A stretch of DNA of 17,747 bases from Neisseriaceae bacterium (GCA_947470205.1 CANISK010000007.1:1-17747); one strand, 5' to 3'. Shown: positions 5,428-14,689, counted from the first letter of the stretch. Numbers and translations are program-made. Notes: generated from the sequence alone by a model not told the origin.

Positions 5428-7926
5428 ATGCTAGGTACGTTAAAGAAATTTCTAAGTGGGGCTATGTTTCATAGCAAAGAGCTTGGCGTTTCAGATTTAT
5501 TGCTATATGGCAAAATGGTGGATGACGGCATTATTTTACAGACTGATGGTTCGTTTTTAGCTAGTTTTACTTTTTGTGGGCGAGATCTTGAGACATCTTC
5601 AGATGAAGAATTAGACAAGCTATCCAGCCAAATAAATATCGCGTTAAATTTGTGTGGTTCTGGCTGGATGTATCATATAGATACTATTAGATTGCAGGCT
5701 CATGGATATATCAATGATAAAGATTGTCATTTTGAACAACCATTAGGCTGGATGATTGATAACGAGAGACGTGAACTTTATAATCACAGCAATGATTATT
5801 TTCAAAATAAGTACACCATTAGCTTTACCTATAAACCCAACATTGATATTGCAAATAAAATTGGCATTTTTTTTCGTAGAGAAAAGCCGCAGGATATTGA
5901 TTTGGGTTATTATCTTAAACAATTTAAAGATAAACTAAATGAGCTATTAGAGTTATTATCTTATAGCATCCAATTAACCATGATGAACCGCCATGAGATT
6001 TTATCTTTTATTAGTTATACATTAACTGGTGAGTATGTATTGTTAGATGTGCCATATAAATGTGGTATGTTTTTAAAAGATTTATTGGCAACGAAAGATT
6101 TAATAGGCGGTGAAGCGCCAAAAGTCGGAGATAAGTTTTTTCGAGTGATTACTATCATGGGCTTTCCCGCGAGTAGTTATGCCGGTGTATTAGATAAATT
6201 AAATTATTTGAAATTTGAATATAGATTTAATACTAGATTTATACCAGTTGATGAGTTTCAAAGTAGAAAGATAATTGATGGTATTGCAAATTTGTGGTAT
6301 CAAAAGAGAATAAACCCAACTGACACAGTTAAAATGTCTTTAGCGATTAACTCAAATATAAAGGTTAATCAGTATGCTGAACGTCAATATATAGACGCTC
6401 AAGATGCTCTTGGTGTGAATGATGAGGGAGAGGTTAAATTTGGTTTTTATACCGCCACCGTGTTGATTTTTAATGAAAATGTAGATATTCTTGAACAACA
6501 AGCACAAGGTACACGCAGTATTTTAAGAAATATGGGTTTTCAAAGCCACATAGAACGTCATCATAGTGTTGAGGCTTATTTGGGGTCTATACCGGGATAC
6601 GCTTACGCAAATATAAGAAAGTGGCTAATTAGCACTCAGAATGTTGCAGATTTGATGCCAAATACATCTTTGTGGTCTGGATTAGATAATAACCCATGTA
6701 AACTATATGATAAGAGCTCTCCAGTACTTTTTTATGCAATAACAACAGGTAATACACTGGTGAAGTTATCCTTACACGTCGGGGATAATGGGCATACGCT
6801 TATTTTAGGCCCCACTGGCTCTGGCAAATCCACATTGATAAATTTTTTAATTGCGCAACATTTTAGATATAAAAATGCACAAGTTTTTATGTTTGATAAG
6901 AACTGTAGTGCATTGCCACTTTGTTGTGGTTTTAATGGGAATTTTTTTAATATTGGAGTTGATGATGAGTGTATTTTTCAGCCTTTAGCAAATTTAGACA
7001 CCGATGAAGATTTTGAATTTGCAGTATCGTGGCTTGAGGAACTTTGCATACTAAACGGAATGGGGGCTAATTTTAATGATGAACATAGGCGAGCCATTAG
7101 AAAGGCGCTCATGTTGATGCAACATGAAACACCAGTAAATAGGAGAACAATTTCATATTTTAGGTATCTGGTACATGATTATGACCAAATGGTGTCAAGT
7201 GTTTTGGATGAGTTTAGTAGTGAATTTAGAACGCATGAATCATTCAATCATAAATCTGGTTTTGTGAGTAAATTGTTTGATGGGGTGAATGATAAATTAA
7301 ACACACAAAACAATAGTTTTTATTTATTTGAGATGAATAAATTAATAGAACTAGGGGACAGAGTTATTATCCCATCACTTAGATATTTGATTTATCAGAT
7401 AAATAAGAAAGTCTTAGAAAATAAACCCACTTTAATTGTTTTTGATGAAAGTTTTATGTTTTTTCGGCACAATATTTTTCGGGTGAAGATTATCGAATGG
7501 ATTAAGACGATGCGGAAATTTAATGTAGCGATTATATTTGCAACTCAAGAATTGGAAGATTTATTTAAATATGATGACTTAATTAGTACCTTTAAAAATA
7601 ATTGTGCAACGAAAATATACCTTCCAAACGTACGTGCAATAAGTGCTGGAATTAGAGAAAAATATCTTGATATGGGGCTTAATGAAAAACAAATTAATTT
7701 GTTATCTTCAATGTTAATTGGTGAATATTTCTATGCAAATGAGCTTGGGAATAGAAAATTTACCCTTAACTTAAAACCATCTGATATCGCTTATGCATTT
7801 AGCGCTAAAACTAGCAAAAAAGACACCGTAGATGCATTTGAAATGTATAACAAAGATACAAAAAAATTTGTATCTAATTGGTATCAATATGTGCTGACAC
7901 AAAATAAACAAAATGAATGTAACTAA
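5428..7926 (+). CDS. trbE: TrbE/VirB4-family T4SS ATPase
   Basis: An 832-residue ATPase, the usual TrbE length. The N-terminal CagE/TrbE/VirB domain (about 1-430) includes the TrbE-like opening LLLYGKMVDDGIILQTDGSFLASF. The ATPase domain has Walker A GPTGSGKST at 461-469 (K467) and Walker B LIVFDES with D673-E674, followed by a Q-containing stretch (FATQELEDL). TrbE energises pilus assembly and substrate transfer at the inner membrane, with TrbD and TrbB. The TAA stop shares one base with the ATG of trbF. All key motifs are intact and no frameshift is visible. Confidence 0.95.
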   Translation: MLGTLKKFLSGAMFHSKELGVSDLLLYGKMVDDGIILQTDGSFLASFTFCGRDLETSSDEELDKLSSQINIALNLCGSGWMYHIDTIRLQAHGYINDKDCHFEQPLGWMIDNERRELYNHSNDYFQNKYTISFTYKPNIDIANKIGIFFRREKPQDIDLGYYLKQFKDKLNELLELLSYSIQLTMMNRHEILSFISYTLTGEYVLLDVPYKCGMFLKDLLATKDLIGGEAPKVGDKFFRVITIMGFPASSYAGVLDKLNYLKFEYRFNTRFIPVDEFQSRKIIDGIANLWYQKRINPTDTVKMSLAINSNIKVNQYAERQYIDAQDALGVNDEGEVKFGFYTATVLIFNENVDILEQQAQGTRSILRNMGFQSHIERHHSVEAYLGSIPGYAYANIRKWLISTQNVADLMPNTSLWSGLDNNPCKLYDKSSPVLFYAITTGNTLVKLSLHVGDNGHTLILGPTGSGKSTLINFLIAQHFRYKNAQVFMFDKNCSALPLCCGFNGNFFNIGVDDECIFQPLANLDTDEDFEFAVSWLEELCILNGMGANFNDEHRRAIRKALMLMQHETPVNRRTISYFRYLVHDYDQMVSSVLDEFSSEFRTHESFNHKSGFVSKLFDGVNDKLNTQNNSFYLFEMNKLIELGDRVIIPSLRYLIYQINKKVLENKPTLIVFDESFMFFRHNIFRVKIIEWIKTMRKFNVAIIFATQELEDLFKYDDLISTFKNNCATKIYLPNVRAISAGIREKYLDMGLNEKQINLLSSMLIGEYFYANELGNRKFTLNLKPSDIAYAFSAKTSKKDTVDAFEMYNKDTKKFVSNWYQYVLTQNKQNECN

Positions 7927-8582
7927 TGAATAAGAAATCAAATCACGCTAGCAACACTTTTTTAAAACACATTGAACAAGATGAATGGAATGATATACAG
8001 GCATACCACATTGAACAACAAAATATGTGGAGAAATATTGCATTTATTTCAATATTTGCGTTGATGTTGGTGAGTGTATGTGCTATGTATTTTGTAAATC
8101 AGGACAAACACAAAACACTAGTTTTTGAAAAAGATGGCATTGGCAATATTACGTTTCTAGGTATTGCGAATAAGACATTTGATATTGATAATAAAATCAT
8201 CGCACATCAATTGGCAAATTTTATCATATCTCTAAGGGAAATTCCTAAAGACATATTTTTACGTCGTAGAAATATTGATGTAATTCATAAAATGATTGAT
8301 GCAAAATTGCAAACCGAGATAGATAAAAATATTATTGACGGATATACTCGTGCAAACGGTAATAATGTTTTTGTTGAGATTAGTAGTATCATACCAATAA
8401 ATAAGGGTAAATCGTGGATAATTCATTGGTCTGAGATAACCGAAGGAGTGGCTACTACTCATTGGGGTGCCACCTTAACATTTGATAGGTTAGATACCGT
8501 ATCACCAGATATGCAAATGGTAAACCCAACGGGGATAATTATCACGGACGTGAATGTTAGTGAGGATGTAGTTGACAAATGA
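7926..8582 (+). CDS. trbF: TrbF/VirB8-family T4SS scaffold protein
   Basis: A 218-residue bitopic protein. The cytoplasmic N-terminus carries the TrbF-like WNDIQAYHIEQQNMWRNIAF, then one membrane helix (about 38-57) and a periplasmic VirB8-type domain (60-218). The domain begins KTLVFEKDGIGNITFLG, matching the family's 'VxVDxxG' strand. VirB8-like proteins link the inner-membrane complex to the outer-membrane core and pilus. The ATG overlaps the trbE stop by one base, and the TGA overlaps the trbG start (ATGATG), indicating tight coupling. Confidence 0.9.
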   Translation: MNKKSNHASNTFLKHIEQDEWNDIQAYHIEQQNMWRNIAFISIFALMLVSVCAMYFVNQDKHKTLVFEKDGIGNITFLGIANKTFDIDNKIIAHQLANFIISLREIPKDIFLRRRNIDVIHKMIDAKLQTEIDKNIIDGYTRANGNNVFVEISSIIPINKGKSWIIHWSEITEGVATTHWGATLTFDRLDTVSPDMQMVNPTGIIITDVNVSEDVVDK

Positions 8583-9598
8583 TGTATAGATTTATTTTGT
8601 GTGTATTGCTGTTGTGTATAAGTATATCTTGTGTGTTTGCCAATAACAAATGGGACGATTTGGATGTACCACCATTAGTGGATAAAAATTACACCAACAA
8701 TGATGTCAAAACTTTAAACAAGTTACAAAGAATTAAACAAACACAAAGACAAAAAGGTGTTGATTATGATGTTGGAATGAGCGCTATTGATGAATCTTTA
8801 AAATGGCAAAATGGGAATGCTCCACGTCCAATTTTACAACGAGATGGAGTGGTACGCTTTCCATACGGAGAATATCAGCCAACTGTTACATGTAAACCGT
8901 TGAATTTGTGTGATATAGAATTGCAAGCTGGAGAAGAAATACAGGGTATATTAATTGGAGACTCAATTCGTTGGAATGAGGGAGACCAAGGGGTACCTGT
9001 GGTGTATTCTGGGGATGCAAGTAAACTTATTCCCCATCTGGTATTAAAACCGAGCCAATCTGGGTTGGAAACAACACTCATGGTGACTACCTCTAAACGT
9101 ACCTATATGGTTAGACTTCGTTCAGCCAGTATCGGATATGTTGGACGTGCTGGATTTTACTATCCCCATGAGGAGGTTGTAAATTATAAACTCACTGAGG
9201 CACAAATTAAACAAAAAAATCTTGATAGTGTTGCCCAAGATGTTATTGATAAAACCCTCATGAAAGGGGATAAATTAAATTATAAATACGTTATGATTGG
9301 CAAAGATTATGAATGGAAGCCGCTTAAGGTATTTGATGATGGGGTGAGTGTATTTGTAGAGATGCCAAAAAGTGTCGTGGCCAAAAATTTACCCAGTATT
9401 TGTATTTTAAATGGTAATGATAGTGAACACTGCGAACTAGTTAATTTTAGATATATTCATAATTATTATGTGATTGATAAACTTTTTGACCGAATGAAGC
9501 TTATGAATGGATTTGATTTTAATGCTGAGACAATTACCATTGCTAGCGATAAGGCAAAAACCAGTAGAAGATTATTTTCAAAATTATTTGGTGGATGA
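8579..9598 (+). CDS. trbG: TrbG/VirB9-family outer-membrane core complex protein
   Basis: A 339-residue secreted protein. A signal peptide occupies residues 1-21 (hydrophobic to CVFA, cleavage before NNK). The N-terminal beta domain carries the TrbG signature VRFPYGEYQPTVTCKPLNLC, then DIELQAGEEI and LVLKPSQSGLETTLMVTTSKRTY. The C-terminal VirB9 domain begins near 235 (LNYKYVMIGKDYEWKPLKVFDDG). With TrbI it would form the outer-membrane channel ring. Two ATGs (8579, 8582) are possible; GAGGAT at 8562-8567 serves either. The stop at 9598 lies 4 bases before the chosen trbI ATG. Confidence 0.93.
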   Translation: MMYRFILCVLLLCISISCVFANNKWDDLDVPPLVDKNYTNNDVKTLNKLQRIKQTQRQKGVDYDVGMSAIDESLKWQNGNAPRPILQRDGVVRFPYGEYQPTVTCKPLNLCDIELQAGEEIQGILIGDSIRWNEGDQGVPVVYSGDASKLIPHLVLKPSQSGLETTLMVTTSKRTYMVRLRSASIGYVGRAGFYYPHEEVVNYKLTEAQIKQKNLDSVAQDVIDKTLMKGDKLNYKYVMIGKDYEWKPLKVFDDGVSVFVEMPKSVVAKNLPSICILNGNDSEHCELVNFRYIHNYYVIDKLFDRMKLMNGFDFNAETITIASDKAKTSRRLFSKLFGG

Positions 9599-9602
9599 TA
9601 TT

Positions 9603-10637
9603 ATGCGGCGTTTTTTAACGAATGGGGTTAGGGTTATTGGGTTATCACGCGGGAAAATTATTGCTGTGTGTCTTGTGGTGGTGGGGATTGTAATTGGGAT
9701 GGTAATCACCCAAAATAATAATGCGGAGCCTCAAAATTATACCATTAATGATAAAAAAGATAAGTATATTAACGATAAGCAACATCTGGATGCGAATAAT
9801 TTATTACTTAAACTAGATGCAATAAATGATAACTCTAAAACAAATAAACCCACAATCACCGCACAAAATAATAGTCAAGATGTTGTGCCAGATATAGTGC
9901 CAAATAAAGATGATAAATTAAAAGACGCCCAAACAAATAATATGTACGATAGCCTTAAGGGTAAAAGTCTTATGTATAGTGCAAAACCGACTAAACCGGA
10001 TGTGAGTAAAGCCACCAACCAAGATGGTTCTGATGTTATAAATGATGATAATAGATTTGAGGTTAAAGCGGGAAGCGTGATCCCATCCACGATGATAAAT
10101 GGGTTAAATTCTGAATTACCGGGTGTGGTGATTGCAATTGTGAGGGCAAATGTATATGATAGCACTACACGCACCTCATTACTTATACCACAAGGGTCTA
10201 GATTAGTTGGTAGCTATGATTCAAATGTAATATATGCACAGGAGCGTGTGGCGGTGGCATGGAATAAATTAATTTATCCTGATGGTAGTTATACTCTTTT
10301 AAAGGCTGTACCTGGTACGGATATTGAGGGGTACTCTGGGTTTTATGACCAAGTTGATAACCATTATGTAAGACTTTTTGGGGCAAGTTTCGTGATGGGG
10401 GTAATCACTGGGGCTATTCAGTATAGTCAAAATAACACAAATACTGCAACTACCATAGGCAACCCTACAGTTGGGCAGACTATGGCCGGAAGTCTTGGGC
10501 AGCAAATGGGACAAACTGGTATGGCGATCACTCAAAAAAATTTAAATGTAGCACCTACTATTGTTATTCGTCCAAATTATCCGTTTAATTTGATTATGAC
10601 ATCGGATTTAAAATTAAAACCATTTGCAAGGATATGA
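9603..10637 (+). CDS. trbI: TrbI/VirB10-family T4SS channel protein
   Basis: A 344-residue protein. A short cytoplasmic N-terminus precedes one membrane helix (about 18-36, IIAVCLVVVGIVIGMVI). A polar, low-complexity periplasmic linker (40-150) leads to the conserved TrbI beta-barrel domain: FEVKAGSVIPSTMINGLNSE, then LLIPQGSRLVGSYDS, AVAWNKLIYPDGS and the C-terminal APTIVIRPNYPFNLIMT. VirB10-like proteins span both membranes and sense ATP use by the inner-membrane ATPases. The ATG at 9603 was chosen over upstream starts inside trbG because GGTGG (9590-9594) is well placed; a GTG at 9591 is the alternative. Confidence 0.94.
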   Translation: MRRFLTNGVRVIGLSRGKIIAVCLVVVGIVIGMVITQNNNAEPQNYTINDKKDKYINDKQHLDANNLLLKLDAINDNSKTNKPTITAQNNSQDVVPDIVPNKDDKLKDAQTNNMYDSLKGKSLMYSAKPTKPDVSKATNQDGSDVINDDNRFEVKAGSVIPSTMINGLNSELPGVVIAIVRANVYDSTTRTSLLIPQGSRLVGSYDSNVIYAQERVAVAWNKLIYPDGSYTLLKAVPGTDIEGYSGFYDQVDNHYVRLFGASFVMGVITGAIQYSQNNTNTATTIGNPTVGQTMAGSLGQQMGQTGMAITQKNLNVAPTIVIRPNYPFNLIMTSDLKLKPFARI

Positions 10638-10642
10638 TATAT

Positions 10643-11206
10643 ATGAGATATGTGGCGTTATTATTGTTGATGTGTAATGTGTCATTTGGAATGGTTGCAG
10701 AAGTTGTGGTAGACATAAGAAAAGCCAAGCAAGACATGATAACAATGTCGTCGTATTTCACTAAAATTGGCACTTTTATGAACCAAATTGCAAAAACATC
10801 AAATACCAATTCCCAGCTCACCAATATCCGTGAATTAATCAAAACCCAGCAAGATATTATGAATATTTGTGGCAGAAGCTGTTCTAGCAATGACTTAATA
10901 ACTATAGAAAATTATATTAAGAGCATTAATTCAGGGATTATTACTCGTTTTGATCTATACGCTAATAGTGACAAAGTAAATACCATGGATGATTTGGTGC
11001 GTCTACTTGATACACCTCTAACCACTGCTGATATCGGGATATCGTTACAAAAAGCTAACCAAGCTACACTAGAAGAAATCAATGGTACGCTCCAACAAAT
11101 ACAAGTAACCATGCTCTTAAACACGCAAAAGCAACAATCGGAAGAATTGCGCGAGAAAGCAATCGCAGATTCGGTATATGCTGGGTTTGGTAAATCCGGT
11201 TTATAA
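10643..11206 (+). CDS. trbJ: TrbJ/VirB5-like T4SS pilus-associated protein
   Basis: A 187-residue exported protein. The signal peptide is residues 1-15 (MRYVALLLLMCNVSFG). The mature part is largely alpha-helical and polar (long helices at about 30-70 and 120-180), with a cysteine pair ICGRSC that may form a disulphide. This matches the TrbJ/VirB5 build, a minor pilus-tip component, and its place between trbI and trbL is the RP4 order. It is shorter than typical TrbJ. ATG 10643 is preferred because AAGGA (10628-10632) is 10 bases upstream; the ATG at 10634, overlapping the trbI stop, has almost no spacing. Family assignment rests partly on position. Confidence 0.68.
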   Translation: MRYVALLLLMCNVSFGMVAEVVVDIRKAKQDMITMSSYFTKIGTFMNQIAKTSNTNSQLTNIRELIKTQQDIMNICGRSCSSNDLITIENYIKSINSGIITRFDLYANSDKVNTMDDLVRLLDTPLTTADIGISLQKANQATLEEINGTLQQIQVTMLLNTQKQQSEELREKAIADSVYAGFGKSGL

Positions 11207-11229
11207 AACATTAAAAAGTGAACATAAAT

Positions 11230-12141
11230 ATGCAAGATAATATATGTGTAATGAGCGCTGGTGGCTCTTTTGATAACCTAGTCGGTGAGTTTTATAATAT
11301 TATGCATGCATATAGTACGCAATCAGTAGATTTGGCAAATAAGATTTTTATGACTTTGTTTGCATTAGAATTTTTTTGGCAACTTACAGTTAAAAAGGTC
11401 TTTTCTGGTGATATTGAGAAATTATGGGTATTTTTTTTCACTCGCAGCGCTCTTGGATTGTTGTTTGCAAAATACATTGTTAATATTGATTTCTATCGTG
11501 GGATCATTATCTTTTTTGCTGAATCTGGTGCACGTTTGGGTGGGTTTAATGTTCAGTTTCATGAAGGAATGTCGAGCATTTTCTCTGGAATTACCCCTTC
11601 TGGTTTGATTGGATATTTTTCTTGTGTTGCCGATGTTATTCACAATGGAGTAGATACCGGTGGGCCGTTTAGTTTTCTGATTGTTAAATTTTTGTTGAGT
11701 TTGTCATTATTATTATTTTTCTTGGTAATGATTGCAATCTCTTTTTTCCTGATGGAAGTTTTTGTTAAGACTTATTTTTTATTATATGTAGGGTTTATTT
11801 TAACTGGTTTTGCTGGAAGCTCTTGGACTATTAATTATTGGCAACGTTATTTGCAGCAAATATCATCAATGGCATTGCAATTTTTTACTCAGTGTATTTT
11901 ATTGGGTGTTTTTAAAATTGAATCTGAGGGGTGGATCGGTCTTTTAAATCATGCACATGGCGACTTAATTCAATTATTCGGGGCTTTTATTCACATGCTC
12001 GGCATGTCTACCATGTTTTTATTTTTTATACGTACCATGCCGAGTTGGGTGGGAAATACGTTAGCGGGTGAAATTAGATTACAATTAAATGATAAATTAT
12101 CTGGTGTTGCTGGGTTTATGTCTGGTGGTGGACATGGATAG
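11230..12141 (+). CDS. trbL: TrbL/VirB6-family polytopic inner-membrane T4SS protein
   Basis: A protein of about 303 residues with several membrane helices (TLFALEFFWQL, FFFTRSALGLLFA, the very hydrophobic SLSLLLFFLVMIAISFFLM, YFLLYVGFILTGF and a last one near FIHMLGMSTMFLFFI). The TrbL hallmark GFAGSSWTINYWQRYL is present, corresponding to the conserved GGSRWT region. TrbL/VirB6 forms part of the inner-membrane passage for DNA and protein. A GTG at 11218 in the same frame would add four residues; neither start has a clear Shine-Dalgarno. The stop overlaps the trbB start by 8 bases. The short glycine-rich tail (FMSGGGHG) is much reduced compared with long TrbL tails. Confidence 0.9.
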   Translation: MQDNICVMSAGGSFDNLVGEFYNIMHAYSTQSVDLANKIFMTLFALEFFWQLTVKKVFSGDIEKLWVFFFTRSALGLLFAKYIVNIDFYRGIIIFFAESGARLGGFNVQFHEGMSSIFSGITPSGLIGYFSCVADVIHNGVDTGGPFSFLIVKFLLSLSLLLFFLVMIAISFFLMEVFVKTYFLLYVGFILTGFAGSSWTINYWQRYLQQISSMALQFFTQCILLGVFKIESEGWIGLLNHAHGDLIQLFGAFIHMLGMSTMFLFFIRTMPSWVGNTLAGEIRLQLNDKLSGVAGFMSGGGHG

Positions 12142-13180
12142 TAGACATATGGATGCCATTAGACACTTAGAAAAAGATATGGCAGATATTTTATCTGCAT
12201 TAAATGATAATTTGGTTACTGAGGTTATTTTAAACCCACACAAAAAGAAAGATGGTGGTTATATTGGGCATATTTTGGTGGACAAGCATGGTGTTGGGTT
12301 GCATAATTTATTAAACACAAATGGTGATATAGTTACAATGACGGCAACCAAAGCCGAAACCATTATGAGCGTTCTTGCTAGTATCACAGGCAAGTTTATC
12401 CATAATCGTAACCCATATTTAGAGTGCCAAATACCCAAATATGGTCATAGATTTACTGGTGTTATTCATCCGGTGACTAATTTCCCCGCATTTTGCATTC
12501 GTAAACACATTACTCAAACACTCACCCTGGATGACTTTGTATCCCAAGGAGTATTAAGTCCAACTAGTCGAGATACTATTTGCTCTTGGGTTAAGCGCAA
12601 ATTTAATATTTTAATCACCGGTGGGACTGGATCAGGCAAGACCACTCTTGCAAATTCGATTTTAAATGAGATTGTAAACCAATACCCATTAGTTAGAATG
12701 CTTGTTATTGAGGATGTACCAGAGTTAAAATTTAACACCGAGCGTTCTATTGGCTTTACTACTAATGAATTTTTTTCAATGTATACAGCGCTTCGAACCA
12801 CTCTAAGATTTAGACCGGATAGGATAATTATGGGGGAGATTAGAGGAGCTGAGGCATATACATTACTAAAAGCCTGGAATACTGGGCACCCAGGTGGAGT
12901 GGCTACCATTCATGCCAATGGAGTAAATGAGGCATTGTATAGATTTGAGGGGTGCATTAAAGACAATCCAGATGGGGTGATAAATAGACATGAAATTGGC
13001 TTTACCATTAATGGAATTATTTCTATTCAAAATATTACCTGCAAAGAAAATGTGAATAATGAGATGGTAAACGTAGTAAGAAGAAAGGTGACTGCATTGA
13101 GACAGATTGTACAATATGATGATGCACGAGACATATATCAAGATATTGTTTTTGACAAAATGGATGAGGTATTTGACTAG
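12134..13180 (+). CDS. trbB: TrbB/VirB11-family T4SS ATPase
   Basis: A 348-residue hexameric secretion ATPase. The N-terminal domain (1-140) starts LEKDMADILSALNDNLVTEV and includes NFPAFCIRKH. The ATPase domain has Walker A GGTGSGKTT at 163-171 (K169), the Asp box VIEDVPEL, Walker B-like RPDRIIMGEIRG and the His box TGHPGGVATIHANG. These match P-type TrbB closely. The ATG at 12134 overlaps the trbL stop, with GGTGG repeats just upstream. In RP4-type operons trbB is the first gene; here it follows trbL, an altered order. It ends directly before the transglycosylase start. Confidence 0.95.
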   Translation: MDSRHMDAIRHLEKDMADILSALNDNLVTEVILNPHKKKDGGYIGHILVDKHGVGLHNLLNTNGDIVTMTATKAETIMSVLASITGKFIHNRNPYLECQIPKYGHRFTGVIHPVTNFPAFCIRKHITQTLTLDDFVSQGVLSPTSRDTICSWVKRKFNILITGGTGSGKTTLANSILNEIVNQYPLVRMLVIEDVPELKFNTERSIGFTTNEFFSMYTALRTTLRFRPDRIIMGEIRGAEAYTLLKAWNTGHPGGVATIHANGVNEALYRFEGCIKDNPDGVINRHEIGFTINGIISIQNITCKENVNNEMVNVVRRKVTALRQIVQYDDARDIYQDIVFDKMDEVFD

Positions 13181-13648
13181 ATGATGTCAATACTACAAAT
13201 AGATACCATGATTGATAAATGTAGTTATAAAGTATCTATTCAAACAATGAGAGCGATTATAAAAACTGAAAGTGATTATAATCCACTTGCAATCAATCTC
13301 AACGGTGGGTTTAAGTTGAAACATCAGCCACAAAACTATCTTCAGGCGATAAATTGGGTGAATTATTTAGAATATCATCACTATAATATTGATATTGGTC
13401 TTGCGCAGGTGAATATCAAAAATGCACACAAATTTGGCTTTAAGGCACGTGATATGTTAGATGCTTGTACCAATATTAAACTAGCTAGTGTATTGTTGCA
13501 TGATAGCTATGTGCGAGTGTATAACCCACATGAAGATAAACAAGTCTCATTGTATAAGGCGCTAAGTGAGTATAATACAGGAAATTACTACGCAGGCATT
13601 CGTAATGGATATGTAAATAAAATCATCCATCATGTTAGCATAAAATAG
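13181..13648 (+). CDS. VirB1-type lytic transglycosylase
   Basis: A 155-residue cell-wall hydrolase that would open peptidoglycan for the T4SS. The SLT fold is recognisable: catalytic Glu in IIKTESDYNPLAIN (E30), DIGLAQVNIKN and LSEYNTGNYYAG. The insertion between the first two motifs is the VirB1 variety. No classic signal peptide is visible at the N-terminus (MMSILQIDTMIDKC), so export may use another route. It begins immediately after the trbB stop; AGGT at 13167-13170 is the probable ribosome site, and the second ATG (13184) is equally possible. The adjacent traF starts two bases after its stop codon. Confidence 0.9.
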   Translation: MMSILQIDTMIDKCSYKVSIQTMRAIIKTESDYNPLAINLNGGFKLKHQPQNYLQAINWVNYLEYHHYNIDIGLAQVNIKNAHKFGFKARDMLDACTNIKLASVLLHDSYVRVYNPHEDKQVSLYKALSEYNTGNYYAGIRNGYVNKIIHHVSIK

Positions 13649-13649
13649 T

Positions 13650-14171
13650 GTGAAATTGAGAAAAAAAATAATTTATGGGGGTGTGATAATATATATTCTC
13701 TTGTGTGGTGTGGTTGGTAAATTTATTTGTATCAATACCACCAAATCTGAACCACTTGGGGTATATGTGAAATATGCTACTAATGTTTATCACGTGGGGG
13801 ACTTGGTATTATTGTGTGTTGCCGATATTAAATATATACAAGTTATGAAAAAACTTGGTTTACCATTGGTTTATGATGAATGTGTTGATAATACACCATT
13901 TTTATTAAAACAGATTGTGGCGATGAAACACGATATCGTGGATATTAATACCAATGGTGTTGCTATAAATGGAATATATTATAAAAATTCCCAACCATTA
14001 TTAATTTACAATAATGTGGAATTGTTGCCTCAAATACACACACATTTTAAACTTAAACCAAATCAATTTATAGCGCTTGGAGCAACCCCACACTCATATG
14101 ATTCGAGATATTTTGGCGTGGTTGATATCAATCATATTAAATATAAAGTAAAACCACTTATCACTTTTTAA
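13650..14171 (+). CDS. traF: TraF-family S26 peptidase (pilin maturation/cyclisation)
   Basis: A 173-residue membrane peptidase. One N-terminal membrane helix (7-27) is followed by the catalytic region: Ser33 in KSEPLGVY, Lys87 in FLLKQIVAMKHD and Asp151 in PHSYDSRYFG, the Ser/Lys/Asp arrangement known for RP4 TraF. RP4 TraF trims the TrbC pilin and joins its ends; the same role is inferred for the trbC product here. The start is GTG with no strong Shine-Dalgarno, two bases after the transglycosylase stop, so coupled translation is likely. All three catalytic residues are present. Confidence 0.9.
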   Translation: MKLRKKIIYGGVIIYILLCGVVGKFICINTTKSEPLGVYVKYATNVYHVGDLVLLCVADIKYIQVMKKLGLPLVYDECVDNTPFLLKQIVAMKHDIVDINTNGVAINGIYYKNSQPLLIYNNVELLPQIHTHFKLKPNQFIALGATPHSYDSRYFGVVDINHIKYKVKPLITF

Positions 14172-14197
14172 TTTTATTAATTTTTAGGAGGAAGAAT

Positions 14198-14617
14198 ATG
14201 AAAAAAATTATTGTAACAGGAAACCTTGGGCGCGATCCAGAAAGACGCACAGACCAAAGTGGCAATCAGTTTGCAACATTCTCTGTGGCGGTATCTGTGG
14301 GGACTAAACAATCTCCAAAGACCGACTGGGTAGATGTGTCTTGTGGAGGTAAGTTAGTAGACTTAGTGTGTACTTATCTGAAAAAGGGATCCAAAGTTCT
14401 TGTAACTGGATTTCCAACTGTGAATTCATATATCAATAAAGAAAATTTAGCAGTAGGCACATTACGCGTGTATGCTGATGATATTGAATTTTTAAGTCCA
14501 AAAACTGAAGGTGAGCAATCTCAAATGCAAGATGGACATTTTGAAAATGATGTGCATAAGCTACCAGCAGCAAATACGGGCACAGCGACGCTAGAGAGTG
14601 ACCAAATTCCATTTTAA
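14198..14617 (+). CDS. ssb: Single-stranded DNA-binding protein
   Basis: A 139-residue OB-fold SSB. It opens KKIIVTGNLGRDPERRTDQSG and continues FATFSVAVSVG, TDWVDVSCGGKLVDLV and LKKGSKVLVTGFP, the normal order of strands in the domain (about 1-105). The tail ends ESDQIPF, close to the acidic D-x-I-P-F tip that recruits partner proteins. A perfect AGGAGG lies at 14186-14191, the strongest ribosome site in the operon, suggesting high expression. It follows traF by 26 bases. An element-borne SSB would coat transferred single strands; it is probably distinct from the chromosomal copy. Confidence 0.95.
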   Translation: MKKIIVTGNLGRDPERRTDQSGNQFATFSVAVSVGTKQSPKTDWVDVSCGGKLVDLVCTYLKKGSKVLVTGFPTVNSYINKENLAVGTLRVYADDIEFLSPKTEGEQSQMQDGHFENDVHKLPAANTGTATLESDQIPF

Positions 14618-14643
14618 TCACATATTGAGATATTCTCATTTAG

Positions 14644-14689
14644 CAATACATATCCCTATTTACTATGTAAAATATGAGGATATGTATTG
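14644..14689. repeat. Long imperfect palindrome after ssb (possible terminator)
   Basis: CAATACATATCC (14644-14655) is the exact reverse complement of GGATATGTATTG (14678-14689). Inside, TATTTAC and GTAAAATA pair with one bulge, giving a 46-base hairpin. It lies 27 bases after the ssb stop. No U-run follows directly, so termination is possible but not clear. Confidence 0.6.

Noticed and set aside
10594..10890. Minus-strand 98-residue frame over the trbI/trbJ junction
   Set aside because: Antisense to two genes with family support and without a ribosome site; similarly long antisense frames across the operon were dismissed for the same reason.
12514..12909. Minus-strand 131-residue frame inside trbB
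   Set aside because: Exact antisense of the conserved ATPase domain; trbB motifs on the plus strand are complete.
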